Assembly: GCF_030272615.1 (NCBI RefSeq) | Contig: NC_081411.1 | Span: forward strand, 832,430,160-832,494,159 | Origin: Cryptomeria japonica | Taxonomy: Eukaryota; Streptophyta; Pinopsida; Cupressales; Cupressaceae | Direction: 5' to 3' | Length of the DNA: 64,000 bases | In this document: positions 40,900 through 52,320 of the stretch, in pieces | Layout: the number at the start of each line of letters is the position of its first letter | Position numbering within the stretch: the first letter of the stretch is position 1 | Made by a program: the position numbers and the translations under genes | The notes under the pieces: generated by a model | Told to the model about the DNA's origin: nothing | The model's database searches: none | Seen by the model: the letters and a program-made list of their open reading frames with translations, nothing else

Positions 40900-41493
40900 C
40901 ACTATATGCTAAACAACAAGACAAAATTAATTGCTAAAATTGATCCACTTAAATATCTCCTATCAAAAGCTGCTCTCATTGGCAGAACGGCTAAATGGGT
41001 CATGCTCTTAAGCGAGTTTGACATTGAATATGTGGACAGAAAAGCAATCAAGGGACAAGTCATTGCAGATCAACTGGCTAGAGCTCCACTTCCAGGCGAC
41101 CATCCTCTTCTCACAGAATTACCAGATGAGTTCATTATGACTGTTACCACATCTTCCACATGGAAATTGTATTTTGATGGCTCCTATACTCAAAATGGAT
41201 CGGGGGCAGGAATATTATTGGTCACACCTCAAGGAGATGGCATCCCCAAATCATACAAGATAGCCTTTACATGTACTAATAACATAGCAGAATACGAGGC
41301 CCTCATCACAGGTTTACGCTTGGCTATCCATTGGAAAATAAAGGAATTACAAGTCTATGGCGATTCCCAGCTCGTCATAAAACAAGTCAATGATGAATAC
41401 CAGATAAAAGATGATAAACTCCTTCCCTACCATACCATGGTTGAAGATCTTAAGCAACATTTCATGGCAATCAAGTTTGATCAAATCCCATGA
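40900..41493 (+). CDS. pol: El-3 RNase H end and second RNase H
   Basis: In frame. DIEYVDRKAIKGQVIADQLA ends the first RNase H. WKLYFDGSYTQNGSGAGILL at about 41160, NNIAEYEALITGLR and GDSQLVIKQ give the archaeal-type RNase H with its Asp/Glu residues. TGA at 41491-41493 (Arg in El-1) lies before NNRAADAMA, which holds the last Asp. Confidence 0.9.
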   Translation, partial: HYMLNNKTKLIAKIDPLKYLLSKAALIGRTAKWVMLLSEFDIEYVDRKAIKGQVIADQLARAPLPGDHPLLTELPDEFIMTVTTSSTWKLYFDGSYTQNGSGAGILLVTPQGDGIPKSYKIAFTCTNNIAEYEALITGLRLAIHWKIKELQVYGDSQLVIKQVNDEYQIKDDKLLPYHTMVEDLKQHFMAIKFDQIP

Positions 41494-42021
41494 ACAAACA
41501 ATAGGGCTGCAGATGCAATGGCCACCATTGGATCCCTCCTTCAAATGCCAGCACATAGTCAGAAGTGCGAGTTCTTGGTCGAGAAATTGTTTATACTGGC
41601 ATACGACCTACCAAAATCTGAAATGGTGTGTGTTCTCGTTGGTCCAGAGTCCCCTTGGTACCAAGAAACCTTCGCTTTCCTCAAAGACAACACCATTCCC
41701 CCACATCTCACCAAAACCCAACAACAAACTTTCATCCGTCGATGTGCCCGTTACACCATCCTTGCAGACACCTTGTTCAGAAGGCATTTTGATGGTTCCC
41801 TCCTAAGGTGTTTAGATAAACAAGAAGCCGAATGGGCATTACGCGAAGTACATGAGGGCATCTGTGGGGCACACTCAAGTGGACTCACATTGGCTAAAAA
41901 ACTTTTGAGAACAAGATACTATTGGCCTAAAATGGAAGAAGATGCATACAATTATGTGAAGAAATGCATCCCTTGCCAGCAACATGGTGACAAGATTCAT
42001 GCACCGTCACAAGAATTGTAG
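41494..42021 (+). CDS. pol: El-3 RNase H tail and integrase zinc domain
   Basis: In frame. NNRAADAMATIGSLL completes the second RNase H. The integrase N-terminus has HEGICGAHSSG, LLRTRYYWPKM and CIPCQQHGDKIH, an intact HHCC zinc site. TAG at 42019-42021 replaces the Gln seen in El-1 (ELQPL). Confidence 0.9.
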   Translation, partial: TNNRAADAMATIGSLLQMPAHSQKCEFLVEKLFILAYDLPKSEMVCVLVGPESPWYQETFAFLKDNTIPPHLTKTQQQTFIRRCARYTILADTLFRRHFDGSLLRCLDKQEAEWALREVHEGICGAHSSGLTLAKKLLRTRYYWPKMEEDAYNYVKKCIPCQQHGDKIHAPSQEL

Positions 42022-42705
42022 CCATTTATTACACCATGGCCCTTCTCGCAGTGGGGGCTCGATCTCATTGGGAAAATCCACCCTTCATCTTCCAATGGAC
42101 ATAAATTCATTATCACCGCCACCGAATACTTCACCAAGTGGGTAGAGGCTATCCCTCTTACTTTCACCACCGACAAGCAAATATCCAAATTCATCTTGAA
42201 TTACCTAATCTGCCAATATGGCATCCCAAAAGTTATCATCACAGATAATGGTAAACAATTTAAAAACCAGGATGTCAAAGAACTCTGCCAAAAATTCAAC
42301 ATCCAACACCGCTCCTCCACTCCATATTATCCCCAAGGCAATGGCCAAGCTGAGGCTTCTAATAAAACCCTAATAAAAATCCTCAAAAAGACAGTCAATG
42401 AAGTGGGCCGTGATTGGCACCTCCAAATCCATCTTGCATTGTGGGCCTACCGCACCTCCATCCGCACCCCCACAGGCGCCACTCCTTATTCCCTAGTATT
42501 TGGTTCTGAAGCTATCCTTCCCCTTGAGATCGAGATCCCCTCTCTAAGGGTATCGCTGCAAAACATCCTACTAGAGGAAGAATACAAAATTGCCCGTTTA
42601 CAAGAGCTAGAATTGTTAGATGAAAGGCACCTCAAGGCCTTGAATCATCTCTGGGTATATCAAAACCGTCTGCGTATGAGTTATCATAAAAAAGTCAGAA
42701 CCTGA
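42022..42705 (+). CDS. pol: El-3 integrase catalytic core
   Basis: In frame. First Asp at codon 42061 (GLDLIG), second at 42244 (TDNG), Glu at 42352 (GQAEASN), giving D-x60-D-x35-E, the classical integrase triad, intact. WAYRTSIRTPTGATPYSLVFG follows. TGA at 42703-42705 interrupts just before the C-terminal domain. The readable start at 42196 is an internal ATG; the frame is open from 42022. Confidence 0.92.
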   Translation, partial: PFITPWPFSQWGLDLIGKIHPSSSNGHKFIITATEYFTKWVEAIPLTFTTDKQISKFILNYLICQYGIPKVIITDNGKQFKNQDVKELCQKFNIQHRSSTPYYPQGNGQAEASNKTLIKILKKTVNEVGRDWHLQIHLALWAYRTSIRTPTGATPYSLVFGSEAILPLEIEIPSLRVSLQNILLEEEYKIARLQELELLDERHLKALNHLWVYQNRLRMSYHKKVRT

Positions 42706-42912
42706 GAATTCCAAGTTGGTGATCTTGTCCTCATGGAGAATCAGAAAAATCTACAAGAACGAGAAAAGAAAGGCAAGTTCGAGCCTAATTGGCTTGGACC
42801 ATATGTAATCACAACGAAATATGGATCAGGAGCTTATCAGTTGGCTACTCCTGAAGGCGATCCTTTGGATGATCCAATGAATATCATTCACCTCAAAAGG
42901 TTTTATGCTTAG
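42706..42912 (+). CDS. pol: El-3 integrase C-terminal domain
   Basis: In frame after the TGA, without an ATG. FQVGDLVLMEN, KFEPNWLGPYVITTKYGSGAYQL and HLKRFYA then TAG at 42910-42912. It has the GPY motif and no chromodomain. This is the natural end of pol. Confidence 0.88.
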   Translation, partial: EFQVGDLVLMENQKNLQEREKKGKFEPNWLGPYVITTKYGSGAYQLATPEGDPLDDPMNIIHLKRFYA

Positions 42913-43980
42913 TCCTCAGAAAGTCTTAAATTGTCAAAAAATAAAAATAAAAAATAAAAAATTAACAAAAAAAAAAAGAAGAAGAGAAAATCAGAAAAAA
43001 GAAAGAAAAACAATTCGTGGCGCTATGGGCAAGTATCTTGGTGAAAACCTCTGTGCGGGTGCCAAGGTAAATAACCGGATCCACTGTCTATCAGGTCGAT
43101 ACTACAAATCATTTGCCATCTAGCCCACCCATGCACAACATTCCTTCTTTTCCGCCTCCCAATAAAACATGCGTATGATGATGAGTCTTTGCCTAAGTCA
43201 TGAACAAGACATGCCCCAGTGAAACAGAGCTTTCATGCCTCTATATAAGCTTCAAGAAGTCTTGAGAAACAATCCCAAGTCCATCCTAGTTCTACTCTTG
43301 GCAAGAGGTATCATTTGGTCACAAGGAAGAGACTTGTTAGATTTTGTTAGATTTTTTTCATATAGGCTTGCATCTTTTGCCCTACAAATGCCACTATTTA
43401 TGACTGCCTGGGTTCTTCCATATCTAGGTATGTTCTGATAGGTGCATACTGGGGCATATTTCATAGTATGGCATGTTTCAGATCCTTCTTGTATAAACCG
43501 ATGACCTGGTACTAGTGTTTATCAACACTTACCTTCTCATATACAAGAGGTATCGGTGTGTTTGAGGGTTTCCTTGCACAAACCCACAACTTTGTATTAG
43601 TGTTTCTTAACACTTGCATCGTTGTGTGCAAGAAATTCCCGTTTGTCTACAGAGTCAGTCCACACCCTGGGTTTCTCATGGCATCCTGATTTCTATAAGC
43701 AGTGGTGCAAGTCACTCAAGGCAACATCAAACTAGGTTGGCTCTCCACATTTGTTGTGCACAAAATCTCACCATCATTCCATCAAATCCTAAACTCAATA
43801 ATCTCATGGAGTTCTCAATTGCCCCCATTTTCCTCCGCAGTCTCGCATCTCTTATTCTTCTTTCCAAATACCTCACGGCTACTTCATATATCTTCCTCAT
43901 TTATCCCTTCCACCCTAATTTTTCTTCCTTTATTTATTTATTTATTTATTTTTCCTCACATAATCAATTCTGGTTCTAAT
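42913..43980 (+). other. El-3 3' untranslated region
   Basis: Not coding. One GGTGAAAAC hairpin with outer CTTGG/CCAAG arms at 43039-43066, A-rich runs at 42935-43010, and a repeated GTATTAGTGTTT..CAACACTT block (43510-43615). There is no PMD gene here. Confidence 0.6.
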
Positions 43981-44610
43981 CATGTCTTATACAGGATGAA
44001 TCCTTCCTGAAACCAGACGTTGTGATCTGATCATGTCTTATACAGGATGAATCCTTCCTGAAACCAGACGAGCTGATCATGTCTTATACAGGATGAATCC
44101 TTCCTGAAACCAGATGAGCTGATCATGTCTTATACAGGATGAATCCTTCCTGAAACCAGATGCTCTGATCATGTCTTATACAAGATGAATCCTTCCTGAA
44201 ACCAGACATTCATTGTGATCGATTATGTCTTATACAGGATGAATCCTTCCTGAAACCAGATGTTGTGATCGATCATGTCTTATATAGGATGAATCCTTCT
44301 TGAAACCAGACGCTTTGATCATGTCTTATACATGATGAATCCTTCCTGAAACTAGACATTCGTTGTGATCGATTATGTCTTATACAGGATGAATCCTTCC
44401 TGAAACTAGACGTTGTGATCGATCATGTCTTATACAGGATGAATCCTTCCTGAAACCAGACGCTCTTATCATGTCTTATACAGGATGAATCCTTTCTGAA
44501 ACCAGACATTGTGATCAATCATGTCTTATACAGGATGAATCCTTCCTGAAACCAGACACTTTGATCATCTTTGTCTTATACAGGATGAATTCTTCTTGAA
44601 ACCAGACTGA
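43981..44610 (+). repeat. Thirteen 43-52-bp tandem hairpin repeats in El-3
   Basis: Each unit is ATGTCTTATACAGGATGAAT, CCTTCCTGAAACCAGA, then a variable 5-17-bp spacer ending GATC. GTCT pairs with AGAC, and inside either GGAT pairs with ATCC or CAGGA with TCCTG. Confidence 0.93.
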
Positions 44611-44814
44611 ATCTAGATCTTATCAATCAAATCAAATCAAATCTATCGGGATATCAATTTCGCAAAACTCCAAAGATCAAATACCTCAATTGATCTCCCG
44701 AGGGGGCATCACCATACCGTAATTTATAAATCAAGAGCCGTGGCATCCTATCAAACCAATATCAACATCAAAACAAGATTATTCTTTGAATCAATGCGTC
44801 ATCACACCTCGCTT

Positions 44815-44829
44815 CAAAGAGGGGCAAAA
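44815..44829 (+). promoter_or_regulatory. El-3 polypurine tract
   Basis: CAAAGAGGGGCAAAA right before the 3' LTR, the same as in El-1. Confidence 0.9.
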
Positions 44830-45905
44830 CGTAGACACTTAAAAATAATTATTTTAATTATTTTTTAATTCCTCACATAATTAATTAATTAATTATGTTA
44901 ATTAAAATTCTTCTCAATATTAATTAAATATAATTAATATTGTCACTATAGCATATGATTGATTTATTTAATAAATCAATCCCTTTCTTTATTCTTCTAA
45001 AAAATCAAATCCTCACAAATCTTCCTCTTAGCTAATTAATTTCAATTAATTAGTTAACCTACATGATTCCTACAAATCATCTTCTTAATTCATCATTAAC
45101 CTAATAAATTCTTCTAGAAACTCCCTAAACTCACTTAACATTATTCTTTTAGTCAAATTCTCCTACAAATATAAATCCCACCTAACATTTCCTCTAATTC
45201 CCCTCCTAATGAGTCGTTAATGGCTAATCATCATGATTAGCCACAAAGTCAACTCTTTGTCCTTTCATCCAACCACTAGCTTTAAATGCTCTTTTTCTAG
45301 ATGAATGTAAGATTTTCGAAATCTTACATTCCTCTAGGCATTTCCCTCTTCCAAGGAATTTTTAATTCCTTTTTATTCTTCTAATCCCCATAATATCCAT
45401 TTTTGGAAATTTTTTAATTTCTCCAATGCATCTTGTAGAGTGTGGAGATACGAAATGCCTTTAAGGCATATTTCTTGGTCTCCACACCCTCTCTTGGACC
45501 TTGTGTGACCTCACAAGTAAATCTTAGCCCTTCATCTCGAATTCATCCTAGCCATCCGTTTTCCTCTCCTCTTCCTATAAAATAGGGTTCCATCCCTTCA
45601 TTCAAATCATCTTGAAATTCAATAAGCTTATGCTGCCCTTTTGAGCCCAAGAAATCATCTTGGCAACTTGATCATCTCATCCTTATCATTTGTGCACAAT
45701 ATTGGAGAGCCATCCACATCCAACAATCAAAGGAGCACATCAAGTGGAGCATTAACAAGGGGCGCCTTCACTTCATCAAGCTCAATCCGAAGGAGAAGGT
45801 AAAATAGCAAGGTGAAATAGTCTTTTTATGATATTTTAGCATTCTGTATGTTTATTTCGTTATGTTTTGATTAGTTTACCTTTCAAATCTATTTTTCCCT
45901 CTTCA
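44830..45905 (+). mobile_element. El-3 3' LTR
   Basis: Matches 31354-32428. The first base is C where the 5' copy has T (TG to CG). Ends CCCTCTTCA, then CAACT. Confidence 0.95.
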
Positions 45906-45910
45906 CAACT
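45906..45910 (+). repeat. Target site duplication of El-3, right
   Basis: CAACT, identical to 31349-31353. Confidence 0.9.
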
Positions 45911-46258
45911 ATTTATGGGTTCTTTTGACTATGGTGACATTACGAGTTTATGACATGTTACATATTGAAGATTTGGAGTCTATGTCATTGTACACTTAGT
46001 ATTGTATCTTGATTTCTCTCATGTTGATATGGTTATCAATTTTGGTTTGAGTATGTATGTTGCATTGGTGGGTCTACAAGTTGTGTAGTGTTGTAGGCGG
46101 TCTATACTTAAAGGGTTGCATTTATGGCTTGGATATGGGTTGTCTATGCCCATAGACCTTTCATTGTTGATGTATATTCAGATTGGTGGCTTGTTTTGGT
46201 CACATGGTTTGCTGATTATGTTGTCATGTTGAGGAGGAGAGATATTGTTACTAGGTAC
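45911..46258 (+). other. Cop-A internal region, continued
   Basis: Resumes Cop-A after El-3. No frame is seen. GAGGAGGAGAGATATTGTTA at about 46229-46250 resembles a copia PPT followed by an LTR start, so the 3' LTR of Cop-A may begin here and be cut by El-5. Confidence 0.45.
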
Positions 46259-47789
46259 TGTAGACACCTAAAAGTTGCACAACAAATTAAGTGAATTTTA
46301 TTCATTTAATTATCTAGGCCATTTAATTAAATTCACATTTAATTAAATCCCCCTTTCTAAGTCATTTAATTAAATTTACATTTAATTAATTTCTCCCTCA
46401 TAGCCATTTAATTAAATTTACATTTAATTAAAATTCCCCTTCTAACCATTTTTAATTAAATTTACATTTAATTAAAATTCCCCTTCTAACCATTTTTAAT
46501 TAAATTTACATTTAATTAAAACCACCCACTTGCAAAATCAAAAATCACATTTAAATAAATAAATATTTATTTAGACTATCAAATGCAAGTTGCAACCAAA
46601 ATTAAAATAAATTAATTTTATTTTAATTAAATTCTTTTTTCTCTTCACCTACTTGCAAAATCCTACATCTCCCACTTGCCTCCTAAACCTCTTCTAGAGC
46701 CTTCTAGATTCTTCTAAACCCTTTTAATTAGCCTTAATCTCTCTAATCGTGTCATTTCCCTAAGTTTGAGGAGGTCACTTCTTAAATTTGGAAGAAAGTA
46801 TTCTAAATGCATTAAAGGCTTTATTTCTTCGACAAGCTAACTTGTTGAGTTCCCCCAATTTTGAAAGGACTCTTACAAATTTGTCCCCAAAGTCTTCTTA
46901 ATCATTAATGGTTAACTCAATCTTCCCCTCGTGGTTAGAGACTTTCTCTCTAACTTAACCCTCAGCTAACTTAAGGGTCTCATCAAGCACTTATGGCTTT
47001 GACCATAGTTATCCTATTAAACCTCGTACAAGAGTTTACCCGTTGGGTAAAAGCTTTATCCAATGGATAAATCTAACCTAACCATAACCTTACCTCATAA
47101 GGTAACTCCATGCCTCCTTAGGCATTTAATGCCTCTTGCATCTCCTCTCAAGCCCTCTTAAGGTGACATTTGTCAACTTGGGATTTGATTGAATCCCTCA
47201 CATGGATTGATAACTTTCAATCCTAGCCCTTGTTGAGATTATTCAATCTTAACCCTCCATTGCCCTATTTTCCCTATAAATAGAGCTCTCATTCTTCATT
47301 CTCCATATCAAGTATTTTGTGCATCTAAATTATAGTCACATTGCAGGTTAAGGAGCTCTCTTTATTATCAAGCATCCATATCATAAGCATTTTTAGTTTC
47401 ATTTAACTTAGATGGATATCCTTTTCTAGCTTAATTAATCGTCTGAGCTTTCAATTTGGAACTCATCTAAATCTTAATCATCTAGTTTTGCATTTCATCT
47501 TCATGATCTCATATTAGCATTTCACTAAGATCTTAGTTGCATTTCACTAAGATCTTATAATCATCACATATCCCTTGTTCTTTTGGTCGTCATCCTATAG
47601 ATCAAGTGCTCTTCCAAGCTAAGAGCCACCTTGATTTGAAGGATCCTTGGAGATAGAGAACAATGAGTTTCACTTAAGATCTTTATTTCATTTGTTTGTT
47701 CTAATGATTTTTGATCTCTAACATAATGTCCCATTGGTATGTTTGTGTTTTTTTCCTCTCTCATGCAGGTACCACAATATGAGCATACA
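46259..47789 (+). mobile_element. El-5 5' LTR, 1531 bp
   Basis: Starts TGTAGACACC, ends GAGCATACA, followed by the PBS. TATA box TATAAATA at 47275-47282. U3 carries five palindromic units at 46310-46525. Confidence 0.8.
46310..46525 (+). repeat. Five AT palindromes in El-5 U3
   Basis: Dyads of TTTAATTAAA words around TTCA or TTACA recur about every 45 bases, the same layout as 12045-12290 with a different sequence. Confidence 0.8.
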
Positions 47790-47793
47790 TTTC

Positions 47794-47811
47794 TGGCGCC
47801 CACCATGGGGC
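47794..47811 (+). promoter_or_regulatory. El-5 primer binding site
   Basis: TGGCGCCCACCATGGGGC, four bases after the LTR end. The tRNA was not determined. Confidence 0.6.
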
Positions 47812-49832
47812 TCAAACTCCATTTTTCAACATTTTAACTTTTTTTTTTTTTCCGCAGGATTCATGCCTATTTTAAAAGCAGAATTGTGTATATGACAGAT
47901 ATTCCAGCGCATACGATAGATATTCTAGTGCATAAGACAAATATTCTCGCGCATACGACAGATCTTCTGGCGCATTGACCATCTCTTTTCGTTCATTTAA
48001 CTATTTTTCTCACACATTTAACTGTCTTTCTTACAAATTTAACTATTTTTCTTGTGTATATAACAATTTTTTTCATGCATATAATTGTTAGTTTTGCACA
48101 TACAACTGTTTCTATTGCACATATGGTCTCTATTTTTGCGCATATAAAACAAAGGCAAAAATTTCTTGAAAAAACAATTAGGTTTGTGGAAGCCCACCTG
48201 AGATTTTGATTTTGCTAACTTATTTTCTTGTAGGTTTTCCTAACAAGTTTTTTGCAGATTTGGAGGAGTTAGAATAGATTTGGTTTTTCTTTTTGTGCTT
48301 CCTTTCAAAGTTGGCTTAAAAAGAATTCATTTTTTTCATTGGTTTAAAAAGAATCTCATTTTTATTTTGGGCTTAAAAATCAACCTCATTTTCATTTGGG
48401 CTCTAAAAAGATCATATTTGCAAGGTAAAAAGAACAACAAATCAAACATTTACTTTCTTGCAACTTAGGATTGACACTTCAGATTTGGGCTTAAAAAGAA
48501 TCAACAAGTTTTCAATTTCGTGCAAAGGTTTAAAAAGAACAATCAACTTAATTATTGTAAGTTAAAAAGAACAATCAAATTTATTATTGCAAGTTAAAAA
48601 GAACAAGCCACAAATTTTCAATTTACCAAGCAATTTCCATTTCAAGTAAACATGCTTTACTTTATGTTGACCAGGATTTCAATTTCCTAGTTAGACAACA
48701 ACTTGCTTTGTGGTATAAAAAGAACACCATGCTTATTGGAGCAACATCTCCAAATAGGACTTATCTAACCATTGCTTTGAAAAGGTTAAAAAGAAATTTG
48801 TTTGCTTTGTCTTAAGTGGTAGGTATATGCTCTCCCCTCAATTGGGTGATCAAAAATCCAAATCCACTTTTTTATTGCTTTATCTACTTTCAAGCATTAA
48901 ATCCTTTAGAGGGCCTACCTTCTCAAAGCCTTGAAAGGGCTAGTGTGAAGGGTATGACCCAAGTAGGGAATGACTTTATCACCAAGTTTACCAACCCACT
49001 ATAATCAAATGTGGAGGCTGATGAAAATCCCCTCCAACGAAAGTGTGTATTTGATAGCCTTCCCCTGATATCGTTGTGATGTGAAAAGCCTTTGTTCTAA
49101 AAGTTGGGAAGCCTCTTAATTGAGTTTATCATTTTCTGTGCCGAACGAAGTCCTTACTATGAACCTTAGCATTAGAAGCTTTGAGCCAAGCAAGTTGCCA
49201 AACATTGGCAATATCATAGTGCAATGGTGTGGAAGAATCCACCCCTAAGATTACTCACCATATATCTCCCAAGATAACTACTCAACTGTGAAGTAATTCA
49301 CTTTGGGTTAATTTCTGGCAAAAGACAAAAAAAGGGGCACCCTCTAGGGGGTGACAAGGCTGTTTGAGCTGATGGAGTATCGAGACTAGTGGGCTATGAT
49401 ATTGTTAATGACCTTTGAATAAAGAGTCTATATGATGTGTCTTTTGTTGTAAATTAAACCAGTGATAACATTGGGGATTTGAAAACATCCTCACAAAACA
49501 TACACTCAATGTTTAGCATAGGGATGGCCATTGTTTTCATGTGTGCTATGTCTTCTTGTCATGAACATTAAAACATATTGCAAGTTACAAATCAACCAAT
49601 ACAACAATCAGTTCAAAACAAAGAGCAAAGAGTAACCTTAGTGAGAAGAGAATTTCCAAATCCAACTAAGCACTTTTAGAAAAGGGTATCAGATCTTCAA
49701 CTATCTTAGGATAAGATTTCATCCAATAAAATTAAGGAGTATCCATTTGAGTGATCAAAGGTTCCATCATCCAACAAGTCTTATCAAAACAATACCTATT
49801 TAGGTTCTCAAGTTGTCAAATTAAGTTTCTAC
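47812..49832 (+). other. El-5 leader
   Basis: Non-coding. 47893-47980 has four ~28-bp units with GCGCATACGACAGAT. 48313-48800 has about eleven TTAAAAAGAA words. 48815-49020 matches the El-3 leader. Cut by Cop-C at 49833. Confidence 0.65.
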
Positions 49833-51331
49833 TGTTGGCATTACATTAAGTTTGTTGGTATGATGATATTGAGAAGGTTGTTGGAGATTGATGATATAAT
49901 TGATATAGGATGATTACTGTCTTAATAATATTATTTTGTCATTGATGTCAAGCAATTGATTTTCTGATTCAATATGATGTTGCCATATCTTAAAGAGTAT
50001 GTTTTGATGAGTATAAAGATGTCAGTAAGTGACACAAAAAGAATGTGAAAAGGAAGGGGAGTAATAAGTTATTCAATGGGCAACTATTACCGAGTTAGAT
50101 AGTGATGAGATTATGTTATTTTGATTATTTTGATATCCTATATATGTGTATTCGAAGACTGAATAAGAAGGAGAAAATATTTCATGTAACAGAATGAGTA
50201 AAGGTTTGATATTGTTCTATTTTACTGAGCAAGGAGCTAGTCGGTAAACACCAAGGTTATCAGTGTCGGTTTAAGAAGAAAGAAGTTACCAAGTAAAGTT
50301 CAGTATTTATCGAGTATCAATCAAGAAGTAATAGAATGCATTGGATGAATAAATACATTATTAAATGAAGGATGCCAATGAGCTGGAGATTTATAGAAGA
50401 TTGAAATGTCGTGCAAGAATTTTGGTAAGGATCAACGGCAATGAAAATTCAAGAGTTGGATCTATAGCACAGATTGAACGGTCATAACTGAGCACAAGTA
50501 CCAAGGAAGGTATACAAGTTTCAAGGCAAGATAAAATGTTTTTCAGTTCGAAGGATTCAATGAACCTAGTCTAGTTTGAAGATCTGATGGCTAAGATTAA
50601 TCATGGGAAATGTGATTAAGGAGATTAAGCGGTTAGGAATTGCTTATAAATAAGGAAAAGTTGATGAACACAGAATGCGGGCAAACAGAAGAGCAGTGAT
50701 ACTGCAAAGGTAATTACCGAGTATAGAAGATTGAAGATTTGATTGAAGAATAGATTGAGAAGCCTAGCAAAGAGGAAGATAAGTCTTATGACAAGATTAT
50801 TTTGAGCACATAGAGTCTGCTTTAACATTTCAGATGTGAAGTTGTAGATATATTTTATTACTGTTATTTATTTTTGTAAGTGACAGGAAATCTCTTAACC
50901 GAGTGGACCTAAAAGTCTTATTTGTAAATCCTCTAGCAAGGTAACATTCTGAATGAGTGTTTGAAATCCTTTGACAAGGCAACTTCTAACAAAGTGCAAG
51001 ATTCTGATAGATCTGAGGGAAATCCCTTGACTGGGTCACATCTAGCAAATGTGTTTATGTAATCTTTAACAGGATTGGCTTTTAACCGAGCATACTCTAG
51101 AAGAGTATATTTTCTTGTGGGTCTGAAATCCCACAATGGTTTTTCCCTATTTGGGTTTCCACGTTAAATCTGGTGTTAAACGTGTTTTGTTGTTTCAAGT
51201 TTATCAGTTTATGACTTTGAATGATTTATAGTCATAGTTGCATATCAAGTAAGTTCTACCGAGGTTGAATCTGGATAGATCATTATATTGTGAGTTTATT
51301 TGATTCACCCCCCCCTCTCATCTAACTAACA
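49833..51331 (+). mobile_element. Cop-C 5' LTR, 1499 bp
   Basis: Starts TGTTGGCATT, ends ACTAACA. TATA box TATAAATA at 50645-50652. The PBS follows 2 bases later. Confidence 0.9.
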
Positions 51332-51333
51332 AT

Positions 51334-51345
51334 TGGTATCAGAGC
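51334..51345 (+). promoter_or_regulatory. Cop-C primer binding site
   Basis: TGGTATCAGAGC, initiator tRNA-Met type. Confidence 0.9.
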
Positions 51346-51375
51346 TAGAACTCCGAAAGAAAAGTTTAAAGGAAT

Positions 51376-52320
51376 TTGAGGCAAGATCCGAAGATGTATA
51401 AAAGGGATGCACCAAAGTTGAACAAGTCAAGTTTCTTCACATGGCAGAAAAGGATGAAACTGCACTTATCAGGAATTGGAGAATATGCATTATATTATCT
51501 GGAGAATGATTACATTGCACCTAGCACCTACCCAATGACAATGGAAGAGATAAAGGCAAAGAAAGAACATATTCAAACAATGACTGAAATACCATCAACA
51601 TTGACCAACTCAGAGTTTAATGATCTAGAAGGTTGTAATGATGCCAAAGCTATGTGGAATAAGCTTATATCTGTGTATGGTGGCGATGAACATGTTCAAA
51701 GAGAAAAAGTAGACAGTCTAAGAGGACAACTTGAATCCATGAAAATGAATGAAGGTGAGAACATAAACCAATATAGTACAAGGTTAAAGGAAACTGTCAA
51801 TCAAATCAAAGGAGCAGGAGGAACTATTGAAGAAAATGATGTAACAAGTAAGTTGCTGAGAACACTTCTACTTGCTTATGCCATTCGAGTCTCTGCAATT
51901 AATGAATTAAGGTCTGTACCAAACATGCCAGTCTCTTTGGATGCTACTATCGGTAAGCTACATGCTTTTGAGCTGAGTAATTTTGATAACAGTGGGTCTT
52001 TGGTTAACAAAGTTGAATTTGCATTTAGTTCTTTTCATCTTGATGAATCTAATGATTACAATGATAGAATGTATAAGTATGCTGAAGGAAATCACAGTGG
52101 AGCAAGTGACAGATTTCACAAAAACATGGAAGAAGTACACAAACTATATGAGGAAATCAGAAAGAAAGAAGAGTTTGAAGCATTATTGGCCAGAAGGTTA
52201 CTGAGAGGCAAAGGTAAGTATAAAGGAAAGTTACCTTTGAACTATTTTAACTATGATAAAATTGGACATATGGCTTCAAACTGTCCTGACAAAGAATCTA
52301 GTGAAAAGAGAGAATACTGA
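51376..52320 (+). CDS. gag: Cop-C Gag
   Basis: 314 residues. An upstream GAA TTT GAG GCA AGA lead precedes the ATG. Residues 20-190 form a copia Gag domain (WQKRMKLHLSGIGEYAL, LEGCNDAKAMWNKLISVYGG, QYSTRLKETVNQIKGAG). The knuckle at 52240-52282 reads YFNYDKIGHMASNC: both first cysteines are Tyr (TGT to TAT), so zinc binding is lost. TGA at 52318-52320 ends it; protease continues in the same frame. Gag would form the particle and bind RNA. Confidence 0.9.
   Translation: MRQDPKMYKRDAPKLNKSSFFTWQKRMKLHLSGIGEYALYYLENDYIAPSTYPMTMEEIKAKKEHIQTMTEIPSTLTNSEFNDLEGCNDAKAMWNKLISVYGGDEHVQREKVDSLRGQLESMKMNEGENINQYSTRLKETVNQIKGAGGTIEENDVTSKLLRTLLLAYAIRVSAINELRSVPNMPVSLDATIGKLHAFELSNFDNSGSLVNKVEFAFSSFHLDESNDYNDRMYKYAEGNHSGASDRFHKNMEEVHKLYEEIRKKEEFEALLARRLLRGKGKYKGKLPLNYFNYDKIGHMASNCPDKESSEKREY

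Larger units (their letters stand above)
31354..45905 (+). mobile_element. El-3: complete Ty3/Tat-type element, recent
   Basis: Two LTRs (1075 and 1076 bp), PBS, PPT, gag-pro-G-patch-RT-RNaseH-aRNaseH-IN and a CAACT target duplication are all present. By hand count the LTRs differ at about 13 positions and one indel (about 1.2%). The frame has nine stops and one frameshift. It has no PMD gene. Length 14.55 kb. Confidence 0.95.

Noticed and set aside
43614-44010. Overlapping frames after El-3 pol
   Set aside because: They are hydrophobic, low complexity, lie in the 3' UTR and end in a TTTA repeat. No family is recognised.
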